From Methyloceanibacter caenitepidi (lineage in GTDB: Bacteria; Pseudomonadota; Alphaproteobacteria; Rhizobiales; Methyloligellaceae): a stretch of 64,000 bases of DNA. Each line of letters starts with the position of its first letter. Within the stretch, counting starts at the first letter, position 1. The notes beneath the pieces are model-generated. The model searched no databases and was not told the DNA's origin. It saw nothing but the letters and a program-made list of their open reading frames with translations. This document shows, piece after piece, positions 18,340-27,183 of this stretch. The position numbers were made by a program, and so were the translations under genes. The DNA lies in the NCBI RefSeq assembly GCF_000828475.1, contig NZ_AP014648.1, forward strand, positions 1,178,001-1,242,000, written 5' to 3'.

Positions 18340-18362
18340 AAGATGTATTTTGTATGCATGTT
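18340..18362. promoter_or_regulatory. NsrR-type box upstream of the globin
   Basis: A 23-bp dyad with half-sites AAGATGTAT and (reverse) AACATGCAT, matching the AAGATGYAT half-site of NsrR operators. It lies 19 nt before the globin start, overlapping the likely promoter. Confidence 0.65.
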
Positions 18363-18379
18363 ACTCGAGCGATGCTTAA

Positions 18380-18402
18380 AAGCAATACGTTAAATGCATC
18401 TT
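18380..18402. promoter_or_regulatory. NsrR-type box upstream of nsrR-2
   Basis: The same 23-bp spacing as the adjacent box. The nsrR-proximal half-site is a perfect AAGATGCAT (reverse strand) and the distal half is degenerate (AAGCAATAC). It ends 24 nt before the nsrR-2 start, so autoregulation is likely. Confidence 0.6.
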
Positions 18403-18425
18403 TATGGACTGGATAAGGAGACCAC

Positions 18426-18881
18426 ATGCGCCTGACCGTCTACACGGACTACGCGTTACGGCTCTTGATGTACTTGGCGCTCAAGGGCGATGGCTTGGCG
18501 ACCATCGAAGAGGTTGCCGACAGCTATGGCGTGTCGAAGAACCACCTTATGAAAGTCACCCATCAGCTGGGCGTCGGCGGTTACATCGAAACGGTCCGCG
18601 GGCGTCATGGGGGTTTGCGGCTCGCAAAGGCCAGCACAGAAATCGGACTTGGCGACGTCGTTCGCTACACCGAGCCCGACTTTGCGATCGTCATGTGCCT
18701 CGAGCCTGTCGACGCGGGTTGTGCGATTTCGCCAGGCTGCGTCCTGCGGCGGGCTTTGGAACGCGCGCGGAGGGCGTTCCTAGATGTTTTGGATGAGTAC
18801 ACCCTGAGCGACCTTGTGAAACCAGCATCGGCGCTCCGAGCGATGCTGGCTATCCCACTTGACGCGGATATTGGCGGCTAG
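18426..18881 (+). CDS. nsrR: Rrf2-family NO sensor NsrR (copy 2)
   Basis: A 151-aa Rrf2 repressor starting MRLTVYTDYALR with AAGGAG at 18414-18419. The Fe-S ligand set is classical: D8, C91, C99 and C105. The recognition helix (VSKNHLMKVTHQL) and GRHGG wing are clear. It diverges from the globin-ferredoxin-oxidase operon and has its own box. It is clearly different in sequence from copy 1 at 5285, so the two are old paralogues and may have different targets. Confidence 0.88.
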   Translation: MRLTVYTDYALRLLMYLALKGDGLATIEEVADSYGVSKNHLMKVTHQLGVGGYIETVRGRHGGLRLAKASTEIGLGDVVRYTEPDFAIVMCLEPVDAGCAISPGCVLRRALERARRAFLDVLDEYTLSDLVKPASALRAMLAIPLDADIGG

Positions 18882-19018
18882 CGGAGTTGAACAGTTAGCC
18901 CACGAAACGGCAGACGAACACGATTTTTGATGGTTTGCAGTGACCAATCTCCTCTCGATTTGAGAGGACCAGCCTGCTCTACGCGTCCCGTGACGTCTTG
19001 TTCCGACGCAACCAGAAC

Positions 19019-19219
19019 TCAGCAAAATTCTGGCCACGTCGGCTTGGTGCCATGTGTGGACGGCTCCCTGTAGCGCGTGCCGCTGAGCATCAGCGCCCAG
19101 GCAATGCGGGCGATCTTGTTGGCCAAGGCAATCGCGGCAACCTTGACTGGCCGGCGCGCCATCAGTTCGGCGAGCCAGACCCGCCCCCGCGACTCGCTCC
19201 TCCCGCTGACGCTCTGCAA
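19019..19219 (-). pseudogene. IS110-family transposase C-terminal remnant
   Basis: The minus frame reads WLAELMARRPVKVAAIALAN followed by KIARIAWALM, the typical C-terminal end of IS110/IS116/IS902 transposases. The catalytic DEDD part is absent, so it is an inactive scar. No terminal repeats are expected for this family. The rest of 18882-19390 holds nothing I can support. Confidence 0.65.
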
Positions 19220-19390
19220 TCACGACATGAGACTGTCTCCATAGCCCATCTGTACTAGTTGCTTGAGGTCGTTGGAGACAGCACTATGACGCCGGTTGAA
19301 CGCTGGTTGGGTTCACCGTCCTTGGGATGCTTCGAGCCCAACCTGCCGTTGCCTTTCACGGCCGTAGAAGATGGAGTGTCTGACTCTGCA

Positions 19391-20338
19391 ATGAGGTTTT
19401 CGATGAGTTCACTGACAGTGCGTATGTTCGCCAAGCTTGGCGCAATAGCCGCCGCTACAGCAGTCAGCCTCCATCCGTTGCCTGCGCAGGCCTCTGAGTC
19501 GGTCTACGATTGCCGGTTCGATCCGGGGGCTTCGCCGCTCACATGGGTAACGATCCGGCATGACGATATCGCCAGACAGACTGGCGTCTCCGCCTCTCAT
19601 TTTGTCGCGGGCGACGTGGCGGTCGGTCTTGCGACCAAGGACCTTGGACGAGAGATCGAATTCCGGCACGAGGTGCGCAATGCCGGACAGTTGGTCAACA
19701 TTTCGAGTTACCGGATCGACACCGTTAGCGGCAGGGCGACAGGCAACGTCGAACTCTACGGTGAGGACGGCAACTTCATTCGCGGTGGACCGATCCCGGT
19801 TGAGGGGCACTGCAAGATCTCCACATCGCAGGTTGCCACTTCGAAACAGATTGCGCGAGCCGCCTCGAATGAGGTTTGCCACGAGGACAACAGCCCTACG
19901 CAGTTCGTCGACAGTCAGCGCTATTGCGCCAGTTCGATTCTGCCCCAGCAGGGCGGAAAGACCTATGGACCGAAGAATCTCTTCTGGGGTCCCGAGGGAG
20001 CGGCCTGGTGTGAGGGCGTTGCGGGGAACGGCGAAGGTGAATCGATCCGGATCGAGACGGCACCCGCTGTCAGCGTCTACGCCGTCGTCATCCGTAACGG
20101 CTATCAGAGATCCGCGTCGACCTTCTCGAATAATGGCCGGGTAGAGGTCGTCGAGATCGAGGCGGCGGGCCGCAAGGAGAGATACACCCTCCGCGACGAC
20201 CCAGGCAGTCAGCGGCTCGCCCTAAGCCAGCCCGCAAAGGCCGCCACGATTACGGTGCGCATCGTGTCGGTCTATCCTGGCGCCCGTTACGCCGACACCT
20301 GTCTATCCGGCCTGTTACTCGACCTAGAAGGATTCTAG
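19391..20338 (+). CDS. Secreted protein with NADase-type glycan-binding domain
   Basis: About 315 aa from the ATG at 19391. Starts at 19403 or 19424 are also possible, while the frame upstream of 19391 lacks a leader and is doubtful. A signal peptide ends near AQASES. The N-terminal half carries a dispersed cysteine pattern but no domain I recognise. The C-terminal half has the discoidin-like pattern seen in NADase-type glycan-binding domains: SSILPQQGGKTYGPKNLF, WCEGV-GNGEGE, VVIRNGYQRS, and a final VSVYPG--Y-DTCLS. This suggests export and binding to a sugar or surface. No catalytic domain is apparent. It precedes the cysteine-knot peptide gene by 77 nt. Confidence 0.6.
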   Translation: MRFSMSSLTVRMFAKLGAIAAATAVSLHPLPAQASESVYDCRFDPGASPLTWVTIRHDDIARQTGVSASHFVAGDVAVGLATKDLGREIEFRHEVRNAGQLVNISSYRIDTVSGRATGNVELYGEDGNFIRGGPIPVEGHCKISTSQVATSKQIARAASNEVCHEDNSPTQFVDSQRYCASSILPQQGGKTYGPKNLFWGPEGAAWCEGVAGNGEGESIRIETAPAVSVYAVVIRNGYQRSASTFSNNGRVEVVEIEAAGRKERYTLRDDPGSQRLALSQPAKAATITVRIVSVYPGARYADTCLSGLLLDLEGF

Positions 20339-20415
20339 ATGCTCTACAGAATCTGTGTTGAAGCTGCTGCTCAATGCTGCCAATCTTGTTTCGGTAACCA
20401 AGTGGGGAAGAGACT

Positions 20416-20691
20416 ATGACTCCAAAGCTTGCAATCACTTTGTCGGTTCTAATGATGACTGTTGGACTGTCGGTTGGACCCGCCAGTGCCGATGATATCC
20501 GGCTTGCCGCAGCCTCGAATCAGGCTCGGATCTTGGACCTCGATGCTTTGAAGAAGGCAGATGCGGTTCCGATGTCGAAGATCCCTGATGGGATACAGAT
20601 GGCTGCATGTAAGGACTCTGGTCATTCATGCAACTCGAATTCTGATTGCTGCAATAATAAGTGCGTCGAGCCGCCAGGAATTTGCGAATAA
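20416..20691 (+). CDS. Secreted precursor of a knottin-like six-cysteine peptide
   Basis: 91 aa with three parts: a signal peptide (about 1-25, ending ASA), a cysteine-free acidic or mixed pro-segment (about 26-64), and a 27-residue tail holding all six cysteines (C65, C72, C78, C79, C83, C90). The spacing C-x6-C-x5-CC-x3-C-x6-C is the inhibitor-cystine-knot framework familiar from conotoxin- and spider-toxin-like knottins. The layout (signal, pro, knot) also mirrors those precursors. It has its own RBS (GGGGAAGAG) and a strong terminator (20718-20756), so it is a real transcription unit. Activity is unknown: toxin, inhibitor, signalling peptide or metal binder are all open. Confidence 0.75.
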   Translation: MTPKLAITLSVLMMTVGLSVGPASADDIRLAAASNQARILDLDALKKADAVPMSKIPDGIQMAACKDSGHSCNSNSDCCNNKCVEPPGICE

Positions 20692-20717
20692 GCTTGATCC
20701 GTTCAGATCGAGATCTG

Positions 20718-20756
20718 ATGCCCGCCGTTTCCAGAATGGCGGGCATTTGGTTTTTT
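20718..20756 (+). terminator. Rho-independent terminator
   Basis: ATGCCCGCC (20718-20726) pairs perfectly with GGCGGGCAT (20738-20746), followed by TTGGTTTTTT. It ends transcription of the cysteine-knot gene. Confidence 0.9.
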
Positions 20757-20892
20757 GGGGGGCATTGCGAAGTCCTTGCCCGCTGGTCCGCCACTAGCGG
20801 ACATTGTCCAACTTGTTCGTCTTCGATGTCCGGCGAACCGGTCTCAACTCTATGAGTATGCCACCCGCGTGATGCGGGACCGTGACCTGTGG

Positions 20893-21390
20893 CTATTCGC
20901 TGCGCAGCTCAAGAGATATGCCCACACCGGACGGAACATCCACGCCTTCGCCAGTGACGCTGAGATAGACGGACCCTTCACTCAGCGCCGCCTTCCAGCC
21001 CGCGGGCTTTCCGTTGTACCGCCACTGCGTAACGTTGCCGCCGAAAACATTGTTGAACATCTCCAGCGCAACAGCCTCGGCACGATCGTAGACCGCAGTC
21101 TTGGACTGAATCGTGCATCCGGGATTGGCGTGCTCCCGCTTTCCCGCAGCGAGGTTGGCAGTCAGCCCCTGCGAGGCATGGCGGCCTTCGAATTCGTTGT
21201 CGCCAAAGGCCGTCAACTCGAACCCCATCTGACGCAAGCGCGGCTCTGCTCCGTCAAAAAAGGGCAGGGTGTCGAGGCACACATACTCGAAAATGGACGT
21301 TAGATCGTCCGTTGCTTCGTCCAAGGCGCTGACCGGCGTCGGAGAAAAAAGCAACAGGCAAGACATGCCCCCGATACAGAGTCTTTTCAT
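20893..21390 (-). CDS. Exported protein of unknown function
   Basis: 165 aa with a short signal peptide (MKRLCIGGMSCLLLF, cleavage near SALDE). The mature part has few hydrophobic stretches, two cysteines (in EYVCLDTLPF and NPGCTIQ) and a terminal GSVYLSVTGEGVDVP strand. No family is recognised. It lies among other exported and membrane ORFans on both strands. Confidence 0.6.
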   Translation of the reverse strand: MKRLCIGGMSCLLLFSPTPVSALDEATDDLTSIFEYVCLDTLPFFDGAEPRLRQMGFELTAFGDNEFEGRHASQGLTANLAAGKREHANPGCTIQSKTAVYDRAEAVALEMFNNVFGGNVTQWRYNGKPAGWKAALSEGSVYLSVTGEGVDVPSGVGISLELRSE

Positions 21391-21607
21391 TTCATATCAC
21401 CCATCAGATTCGGTCTGGTCCCGATGATAGAGCGTGCAAGTCTGCAAGGCGATTAGCACAGACGCCTTAGTTGCGCGGCAGACGGAATATAGTGGCATCA
21501 TTCGGGTAACATCGTCGGCCGCCGAATCGACACCCCAAGCCCAAGTCGATAGGCAAGGCCGGCCTCTGTGCGGAATTGTGCCCTGGCAGCATCGGGACGG
21601 GATAGTG

Positions 21608-22165
21608 ATGCAAACAGCAACCAGCTCTAAAGATCCAAGAGACTGGAAGATTTCCCTGTCGCCCAATCCGCTGGAGCAGGCAATCCTCCTCGCTGTGGTA
21701 TGGGCGTTTGCCGGCGGCTTGCTTTACGGCCTGTCGCTTCTGGAAGGTGGCCTTGGCCCACTTTGGTACGTGATTGTCCTGCCCTTCCCGCTTATCGTCA
21801 GCTTCTATTCGCTGCGCGGCCTGACCGGGCATAACGGGCAATTGGAGCTTCAGCCCGACGGATTCTGGCGGACGACGACGAACGGCAGAAAGCTCTTCCT
21901 GCCTTGGGATAGGGTGGAGAAGTTCTACGTCGGGGTTTTCGGCGATCCCGGTGTGAGCGACAGCGGTGTTCCCGTACTCGGATTCGCCTTTGTCGACGGC
22001 AGCGGCGAGCGCAGGGTCGAGCACCTCTCCGGAAATCTTCCGCTTTCGGCCGAAAAGCTGGCGGGGATCCTGGAGTTTGCCCGTCAGGAGGCCGCCAAGG
22101 GATGGCCTAATCCGCCGGAGAGTTTGAAGGACCTAATCAGCCGAGTTGCAGTCCCGGGCTCTTGA
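21608..22165 (+). CDS. Two-TM membrane protein with PH-like soluble tail
   Basis: About 185 aa from the ATG at 21608 with GGGACGGG nearby; the long upstream frame lacks sense. Two membrane segments (about residues 23-45 and 52-70) are followed by a beta-rich domain containing NGQLELQPDGFWRTT and LPWDRVEKFYVG, the pattern seen in bacterial PH-like membrane-associated proteins. The function is unknown. Its 3' end overlaps the convergent gene at 22133 by 33 nt. Confidence 0.55.
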   Translation: MQTATSSKDPRDWKISLSPNPLEQAILLAVVWAFAGGLLYGLSLLEGGLGPLWYVIVLPFPLIVSFYSLRGLTGHNGQLELQPDGFWRTTTNGRKLFLPWDRVEKFYVGVFGDPGVSDSGVPVLGFAFVDGSGERRVEHLSGNLPLSAEKLAGILEFARQEAAKGWPNPPESLKDLISRVAVPGS

Positions 22166-22906
22166 AAGATCGCAGCGCCTGGACTTCGGCAGCGCCAGCT
22201 TGCGCGGCAGCGGCACGATGTCGAAGCGGCCCCGCGCCTCGTCGAGTTGCAGCACTACCTCTTTCATGAGCAGAGCATGGACGTCGCGGCAGAAATCCGC
22301 GCCGCCCGCGTCGCCCCGATCGCGTTCCATCGCAACGCCGAAAATGGTCTCGGGCCAGCACTTGCTCCGGTTGGTCGCCGTGAGATGAACAACGATATGC
22401 TCGCGGTCCGGCCTCAGTTCGTAGAACAGCCCCCAGGTGGTGTCCTCAAAGGATTTCTTCAGCTCGCTCGAACGAAAGACCGGCGCCTTGTCTAAGAAGT
22501 AGGAGACATCTAGCGGCTCCATCGGCGGATCGATGACCTCCCACGCTCCGCCCGGACGCTGGGCGTAAAACTCGACATAACTGTGGGCAAACATCACCTC
22601 CCCTTCGAAGGAGCCAACCATCGTAGCGGCGATGGCTCCGCCATCGGGAAGCGGCCAGAGTTTGAACGCATTGACTGCCCAGCCGCCGTCCTCTTCCAGA
22701 TAGGCGAGGAAGCGTCCCTGCTCGTCGATTTGCGTCTTCAAAGGCCGGCCGGCGCTGTTCGTTATCGTCTGGCCATCCCGCGTATCGGCGAGGGGAAAGA
22801 AGACGGTGTCGCCGATCGCAGCATAAAGATCGTAGATCGTTTCGCCGGCGTTGGCGCCTTGAACCAGTCCCAGCAAGAGCACTGTCGAAAATACGAGTCG
22901 CCTCAT
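22133..22906 (-). CDS. Exported protein of unknown function
   Basis: 257 aa with a signal peptide (cleavage near ANAGE). The mature protein is rich in aromatic strands (GGWAVNAFKLWPLPDG, HSYVEFYAQ) and has cysteines in RSKCWPET and GADFCRDVH. No family is recognised. The start ATG overlaps the stop of the upstream membrane protein gene (22903) by 4 nt, so the two are probably made together. Confidence 0.6.
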   Translation of the reverse strand: MRRLVFSTVLLLGLVQGANAGETIYDLYAAIGDTVFFPLADTRDGQTITNSAGRPLKTQIDEQGRFLAYLEEDGGWAVNAFKLWPLPDGGAIAATMVGSFEGEVMFAHSYVEFYAQRPGGAWEVIDPPMEPLDVSYFLDKAPVFRSSELKKSFEDTTWGLFYELRPDREHIVVHLTATNRSKCWPETIFGVAMERDRGDAGGADFCRDVHALLMKEVVLQLDEARGRFDIVPLPRKLALPKSRRCDLSRARDCNSAD

Positions 22907-23337
22907 GAGACGTTGGCACTCCGCTTGTCCCGGATCGCTTCATGGATGACCCAATAGACCGCCCCATAAACTACGCCGGGCAGGGTGAAGAGAGGGCCTA
23001 TCGTGGCGAACTCGTGTAGCGCCGAAGTCCCCCATGCCCCCCAGCCGGTCATAACAGTACCGAAAAGTGTCGCGAACCACGGCGCAGCGCCTCCGGACAA
23101 GGCGCAACGCGTGAAGCCGCGGCACCCTCCGAGGATTAGGTGACCGACGAGGGCGCCTGCGAAGGCGGATGCCGCAAATACGAAGATCGTGTACCAGGAT
23201 TGATCGCCCAGGCCGATATACGCACCGAGGAGTCCCGCCCACGGCCAAGCGAAAGCGGCGAACCAGAATGCGGATGCCCACCTGTAAGACATGGGTCCGG
23301 CGGCATGCTTCGCCGGAAGCAGATTGTTCGATCCCAT
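22903..23337 (-). CDS. Small integral membrane protein
   Basis: 144 aa from the ATG at 23337 (MGSNNLLPAK); the longer upstream frame is arginine-rich and unlikely. Four hydrophobic segments: FWFAAFAWPWAGLLGAY, TIFVFAASAFAGALVGHL, FATLFGTVMTGWGAW and LFTLPGVVYGAVYWV. The function is unknown. It is translationally coupled to the exported protein gene downstream. Confidence 0.55.
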   Translation of the reverse strand: MGSNNLLPAKHAAGPMSYRWASAFWFAAFAWPWAGLLGAYIGLGDQSWYTIFVFAASAFAGALVGHLILGGCRGFTRCALSGGAAPWFATLFGTVMTGWGAWGTSALHEFATIGPLFTLPGVVYGAVYWVIHEAIRDKRSANVS

Positions 23338-23508
23338 CGGTTTTCTTCTAAACGGCCGTTGCTCGACCCTTCGGAAACTGCGTCTCGTGAGAGCCGTGCC
23401 ACATCGTCGGCGGCACGGCAATCACTCTAAGCTGCGGCCGAAATTGCTGCATGCAGCGCATTCACGAACGATCCTTCGAGGCTTGGCCCGAATAATCAGC
23501 TCGCACCG

Positions 23509-23811
23509 TCAATAAGTGCTGCAGATGACCTTCCCTTGGCCGGTCACTCTATAGACGTTCCGTTCCTGGGTCTTCCTAACCCAATGGGCGTGGTTCGTCT
23601 TCGAGCTGACGAAAAAGCTCCGGCCGCACAGGCGAACCGGAACCGTAAAATGTGCCGTCGGACGATCAAACATCGTGATGGTTCCTGTTTGGCCAAGATC
23701 GGTCAGCACGATCTCCGCTCCATATTGTTGTTGCGCATGGGCGGATCCTGCGACGCCGGCGCTCATGGCGAGCGCGGCGACTGCAACAGCTATTCTCTTT
23801 CCGGCGGTCAT
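23509..23811 (-). CDS. Small exported protein of unknown function
   Basis: 100 aa with a clear signal peptide (cleavage after AHA, residue 26). The mature 74 residues contain two cysteines (VRLCGRS and KVICSTY near the end) that could form a disulfide. Its beta-rich appearance suggests a small periplasmic fold. No family is recognised. Confidence 0.55.
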   Translation of the reverse strand: MTAGKRIAVAVAALAMSAGVAGSAHAQQQYGAEIVLTDLGQTGTITMFDRPTAHFTVPVRLCGRSFFVSSKTNHAHWVRKTQERNVYRVTGQGKVICSTY

Positions 23812-24141
23812 CCGTTTCTCCTTTTTGGCTTCCCGGCATGGGCCAAAAGCTATGAACGGCCTCTCTCTGAAGCAACTAGCACAGACGCACTATCGGCGCG
23901 GCGACGCCGACAGGGACGTGCCGATAGCGTCCGCCACAGCATGATTGCGCGCTGGGTTCGGTCAAGAAGGCCGTCCGCTCCATGCCTGCTGGCATTGGAC
24001 CGTGCCTGGCTATCGGACGGGCTCCGGAAACACGTAGGGACACGTGAATAGCACGTCCGTGCTACTGCCAATCTGCCAGCCGTCCCGCTACAATTCCGAT
24101 CCAAGTTGGAATGTCACAAGAACGGGCAGGAACCGCAATCC
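23812..24141. other. Regulatory-looking intergenic region before the response regulator
   Basis: About 330 bases without a supported gene. It holds an imperfect inverted repeat (arms around GACGC--TATCGGC at 23884-23897 and GCCGATAGCGTC at 23920-23931) and a perfect one (TAGCACG/CGTGCTA, 24049-24064) 78 nt before the response regulator start. TTTTGGC/GCCAAAA (23823-23848) sits beside the divergent small exported gene. Confidence 0.4.
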
Positions 24142-24765
24142 ATGGGCGAGCGCATCATCATTGCTGACGACCATCCCATTTTTAGAGATGGTATGCGCCG
24201 CATCCTGCAAAGAGCGGTTCCGGATGCGGCGATCTGCGAGGTTGGAACAGCAGATGAATTGCTGCGCGTCGCTGCAGAAGGAGAACCGGCGGGTATGCTC
24301 GTGCTCGATCTCGTCTTTCCTGGCTTCGAGGGGCCGGACAGTATCCACGCGCTGCGCCGGCTCTATCCCACGACATCGCTGCTCGTTGTGTCGATGACCG
24401 ATGACGCGGCGATGGTCGAGGAAGTCATGCGGGCCGGTGCCGACGGGTTTATTGCCAAGGGCGTTTCATCGAGCGAGATGGCTTCAGGCATTGCTGCGTT
24501 ACTTGCAGGCGATGTGGTGGTGAAGACAGAGGCGGCTCTGGGTGAAAGCGATCTCGTTCCCTCCGACCGGCTCTCGCGTCTGTCGCCACGCCAACGTGAA
24601 GTCCTGCGCCTTCTGGCGCTTGGGCGGTCTAACAAGCAGATCGCCCGCGACCTCGGCATTTCGCATTTTACGGTGCGAGTTCATGTTTCGGCGCTGCTAC
24701 GTGCGCTCGGCGTGACGAGTCGCACGGCTGCTGCCGGCATGGCCTCCGAGCTGGGAGTTGTTTGA
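24142..24765 (+). CDS. NarL/FixJ-type response regulator
   Basis: 207 aa from [12 protein letters not shown]. The receiver domain has acidic residues D9-D10, phosphoacceptor D56 (LVLDL), a Thr/Ser near residue 85 and the conserved Lys in FIAKG. The C-terminal LuxR-type HTH starts near residue 145 ([15 protein letters not shown]) with recognition helix around [15 protein letters not shown]. Its partner is probably the convergent hybrid kinase. The last 85 nt overlap the 3' end of that kinase gene on the other strand. Confidence 0.85.
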   Translation: MGERIIIADDHPIFRDGMRRILQRAVPDAAICEVGTADELLRVAAEGEPAGMLVLDLVFPGFEGPDSIHALRRLYPTTSLLVVSMTDDAAMVEEVMRAGADGFIAKGVSSSEMASGIAALLAGDVVVKTEAALGESDLVPSDRLSRLSPRQREVLRLLALGRSNKQIARDLGISHFTVRVHVSALLRALGVTSRTAAAGMASELGVV

Positions 24766-26555
24766 TTGAGGTTGGTCCGGCCCGCTGCGCCCGAAAGTAG
24801 AACCGACCGCAGTTGCGTGGGACGGACGGGCTTGGCAAGGATGGCGACCTCTTCCGCTTTGCACGGCTCGACAAGGTGATCGGTACGCCCACCGGTGATG
24901 AGGGCGGCCGGTATCCAGCACGACGAACGCGCCCTCATGTTACGGATATGGGAGAGTCCGATTTCGCCATCGGCCAGTTCCTGGTCGAACAGCAAGAAAT
25001 CGAACTCGTCGGGATCGGTCGCAAGAGTCACACGATCCGTCGCCCGCACTGCGCAACCCCATCGCGTCAGCAACTGGACGGTACTGTCGCGCACGGCCCT
25101 GTCGTCGTCGACGACAAGGACCCGCAGCCCTGCCAGCAAGTGCACATGGCCCGCGGGACTTTGCCGGCGTGGACGTGATGCAGGCTGGGCTTCGCCAAGT
25201 CCGTCGATGCAGAACGTCGATCCCTCTGTGAGTTTCGAGGCGACTGTGACCCGCAGACCGAGCATTTCGGCGAGCCGGTGCACGATCGACAGACCAAGGC
25301 CAAGACCGTCCGCCTCTGCGGTATCGGGTGCTTTGATCTGGACGAACTCCTTGAATATCCGTTGCTGATCCTCGCTGGCGATCCCGGGCCCAGTATCTGC
25401 AACGACGATTGAAAGCGCACCGTTGCGCCGCCGCACGCCCACGAGAAGCTGCGCTCCGGGCGCATACTTGATCGCGTTGGAGACGAGGTTTTGCACCATG
25501 GTATGAAGCAGGGCCGGATCGCTGCGCGCCCAGTATCGCGAGGGCCGAAATCGGATGGTGACATTCCGCGCCAGCGCGGGCTCACTAGCCTGCCGTATCA
25601 CCTCACCCATCAGCTCGCCTAGCGACACCGGACCGATCTCCGGTTTGACGCGCCCGACATCGAGTGCCGAAAGGTCGAGAAGCGAACGGCACAATCGGGT
25701 CAGAGACTCCAGCGATCGATCGATGTTGTGCAGAACCTCGCGTCCCTCCCGCCCTAGACGCACGCCATGGAGATACTCCACGAAGAGCCCGATGGCATGG
25801 ATGGGTTGACGCAGGTCGTGGCTTGCCTGCGCGAGGAAGCGCGATTTCTCCTCATGCGCTTCGGCAAGCCCGGCACTGGTGCGCAGAAGCACCTCGTTGC
25901 GCGCTGCCAGCGCATCGGCCAGCATGACGTTCTGTTCGACGGCACCATTCATGCGGGTGGCAAGAACCGTGAGGGTCACGCCAAACAGCACCATCATTCC
26001 CGCGGTCGCCAGCGGCCCGTAGGAGACGCCGTTGACGAGCCACGCGAGCGCCAGCAGCGGAACCGACGTCCAGATCGAAAGCAGGCAACTACGCATTAGG
26101 ATGTGCTGCGAGCTGACGGCGCCCAGTGCCGTTCCGCCCAGCACAAGCGTGTAGAAGGTTAGCATCTCGGTTGAGGCTGACATCGCGCACAAGACAGCGC
26201 CAATGCCCCACACGAGTCCGATAGCGGCTGTCAGCACCGAATGAGCAGCGCCGTACACCTCGGGCGATGTCGCTTCCTTGCGATGGCGATAGGCGAGTGC
26301 AACGGTCGCCAATGCCAGGGACAGGAGCGCCATAGAAACCATCCACACGGGAACCCAGGCGCCGAGGCCGGCCTGGAGCAACACGACGCCGGCGAGCATC
26401 GTGACACAGAAATGAATGATCCAGCTCACCGTGGCGATGGAGAAGAGATAGTTGAGGCGCCAGTTTTCGTCGTGCTCCGCCGTAGGGCGACGGTCCACGT
26501 CCAGGACGCCGAGCCAGCGACCGAGACGGCTACCGCTCCCCTGTTCGTCGACCAT
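24681..26555 (-). CDS. Hybrid sensor histidine kinase with 6-7 TM sensor
   Basis: 624 aa. An N-terminal membrane domain (about residues 36-200, six or seven hydrophobic segments) is followed by the HisKA H-box with H246 (ASHDLRQP), an ATPase domain ([28 protein letters not shown]), and a C-terminal receiver whose phosphoacceptor is probably D524 (LLFDQELAD), ending with the conserved LAKPVRP. The final 36 residues are a low-complexity tail encoded in the overlap with the response regulator gene. The signal sensed is unknown. Confidence 0.85.
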   Translation of the reverse strand: MVDEQGSGSRLGRWLGVLDVDRRPTAEHDENWRLNYLFSIATVSWIIHFCVTMLAGVVLLQAGLGAWVPVWMVSMALLSLALATVALAYRHRKEATSPEVYGAAHSVLTAAIGLVWGIGAVLCAMSASTEMLTFYTLVLGGTALGAVSSQHILMRSCLLSIWTSVPLLALAWLVNGVSYGPLATAGMMVLFGVTLTVLATRMNGAVEQNVMLADALAARNEVLLRTSAGLAEAHEEKSRFLAQASHDLRQPIHAIGLFVEYLHGVRLGREGREVLHNIDRSLESLTRLCRSLLDLSALDVGRVKPEIGPVSLGELMGEVIRQASEPALARNVTIRFRPSRYWARSDPALLHTMVQNLVSNAIKYAPGAQLLVGVRRRNGALSIVVADTGPGIASEDQQRIFKEFVQIKAPDTAEADGLGLGLSIVHRLAEMLGLRVTVASKLTEGSTFCIDGLGEAQPASRPRRQSPAGHVHLLAGLRVLVVDDDRAVRDSTVQLLTRWGCAVRATDRVTLATDPDEFDFLLFDQELADGEIGLSHIRNMRARSSCWIPAALITGGRTDHLVEPCKAEEVAILAKPVRPTQLRSVLLSGAAGRTNLNQTTPSSEAMPAAAVRLVTPSARSSAET

Positions 26556-26922
26556 CTTCCGCGCCCGTGTCGTTGCACCCCAATCCGTCTACCATAGTAA
26601 CTCGGGTTTCGAACCGCGGCATTTCCAATGCATCGCGGAATTCGGGATTGAATGGATTGCGCCGCGGCTCGGGGAGCGTTTGGGGCACGCGCAATGGAGG
26701 CGCGAAGCGGCCCTTGCTACGGGTGCTGCCGATAGTGCGGACCGCGGGGAGCCACAGGGCGTTTTGCAGGACCGTACTACATTCCATGGATCGCGATCAG
26801 CCAACGGGCATTTTCTCTTCGAACAGGAGCTGGGGCTCCCACGCCTCTATTAGTGCATCTGTCCGAATATCCAGAAACGCCTGCCTATGGCAATGTCGAG
26901 GTGGAAGTAACGGGAGACTCGC
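26556..26922. other. Intergenic stretch with no supported gene
   Basis: About 370 bases between divergent genes. Open frames exist on both strands but show arginine/serine-rich translations without motifs or good RBSs. I see no terminator here. Confidence 0.45.
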
Positions 26923-27183
26923 ATGGATGGCATTCGCAAACAGGCAATCATTCTGGCAGCTGCGCTCGCCACGGTTCCGGCTGGTCCAATGGGAATGCAG
27001 GCGTGGGGCAAGTCATGGGCCGTTGACGCGCCGCACGGCGAATGCGCAATGCGTGTTCGGGGCGATCCGATGACTGACGTGACCATGTCTCCAAGCTACG
27101 GCTCGCCGCCGAAGGGAAAGCCCGCAGCACATGACCGTCGTGCCGGGTCCCGATCAGGTGCAAACCCGGTGACCGCACGATGA
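26923..27183 (+). CDS. Small, possibly exported protein of unknown function
   Basis: 86 aa, ATG with GGGAG 8 nt upstream. The N-terminus MDGIRKQAIILAAALATVPA looks like a signal peptide or anchor. The rest is short and basic with no motif. The stop overlaps the next ATG (ATGA at 27180), which argues that the frame is translated. Confidence 0.4.
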   Translation: MDGIRKQAIILAAALATVPAGPMGMQAWGKSWAVDAPHGECAMRVRGDPMTDVTMSPSYGSPPKGKPAAHDRRAGSRSGANPVTAR

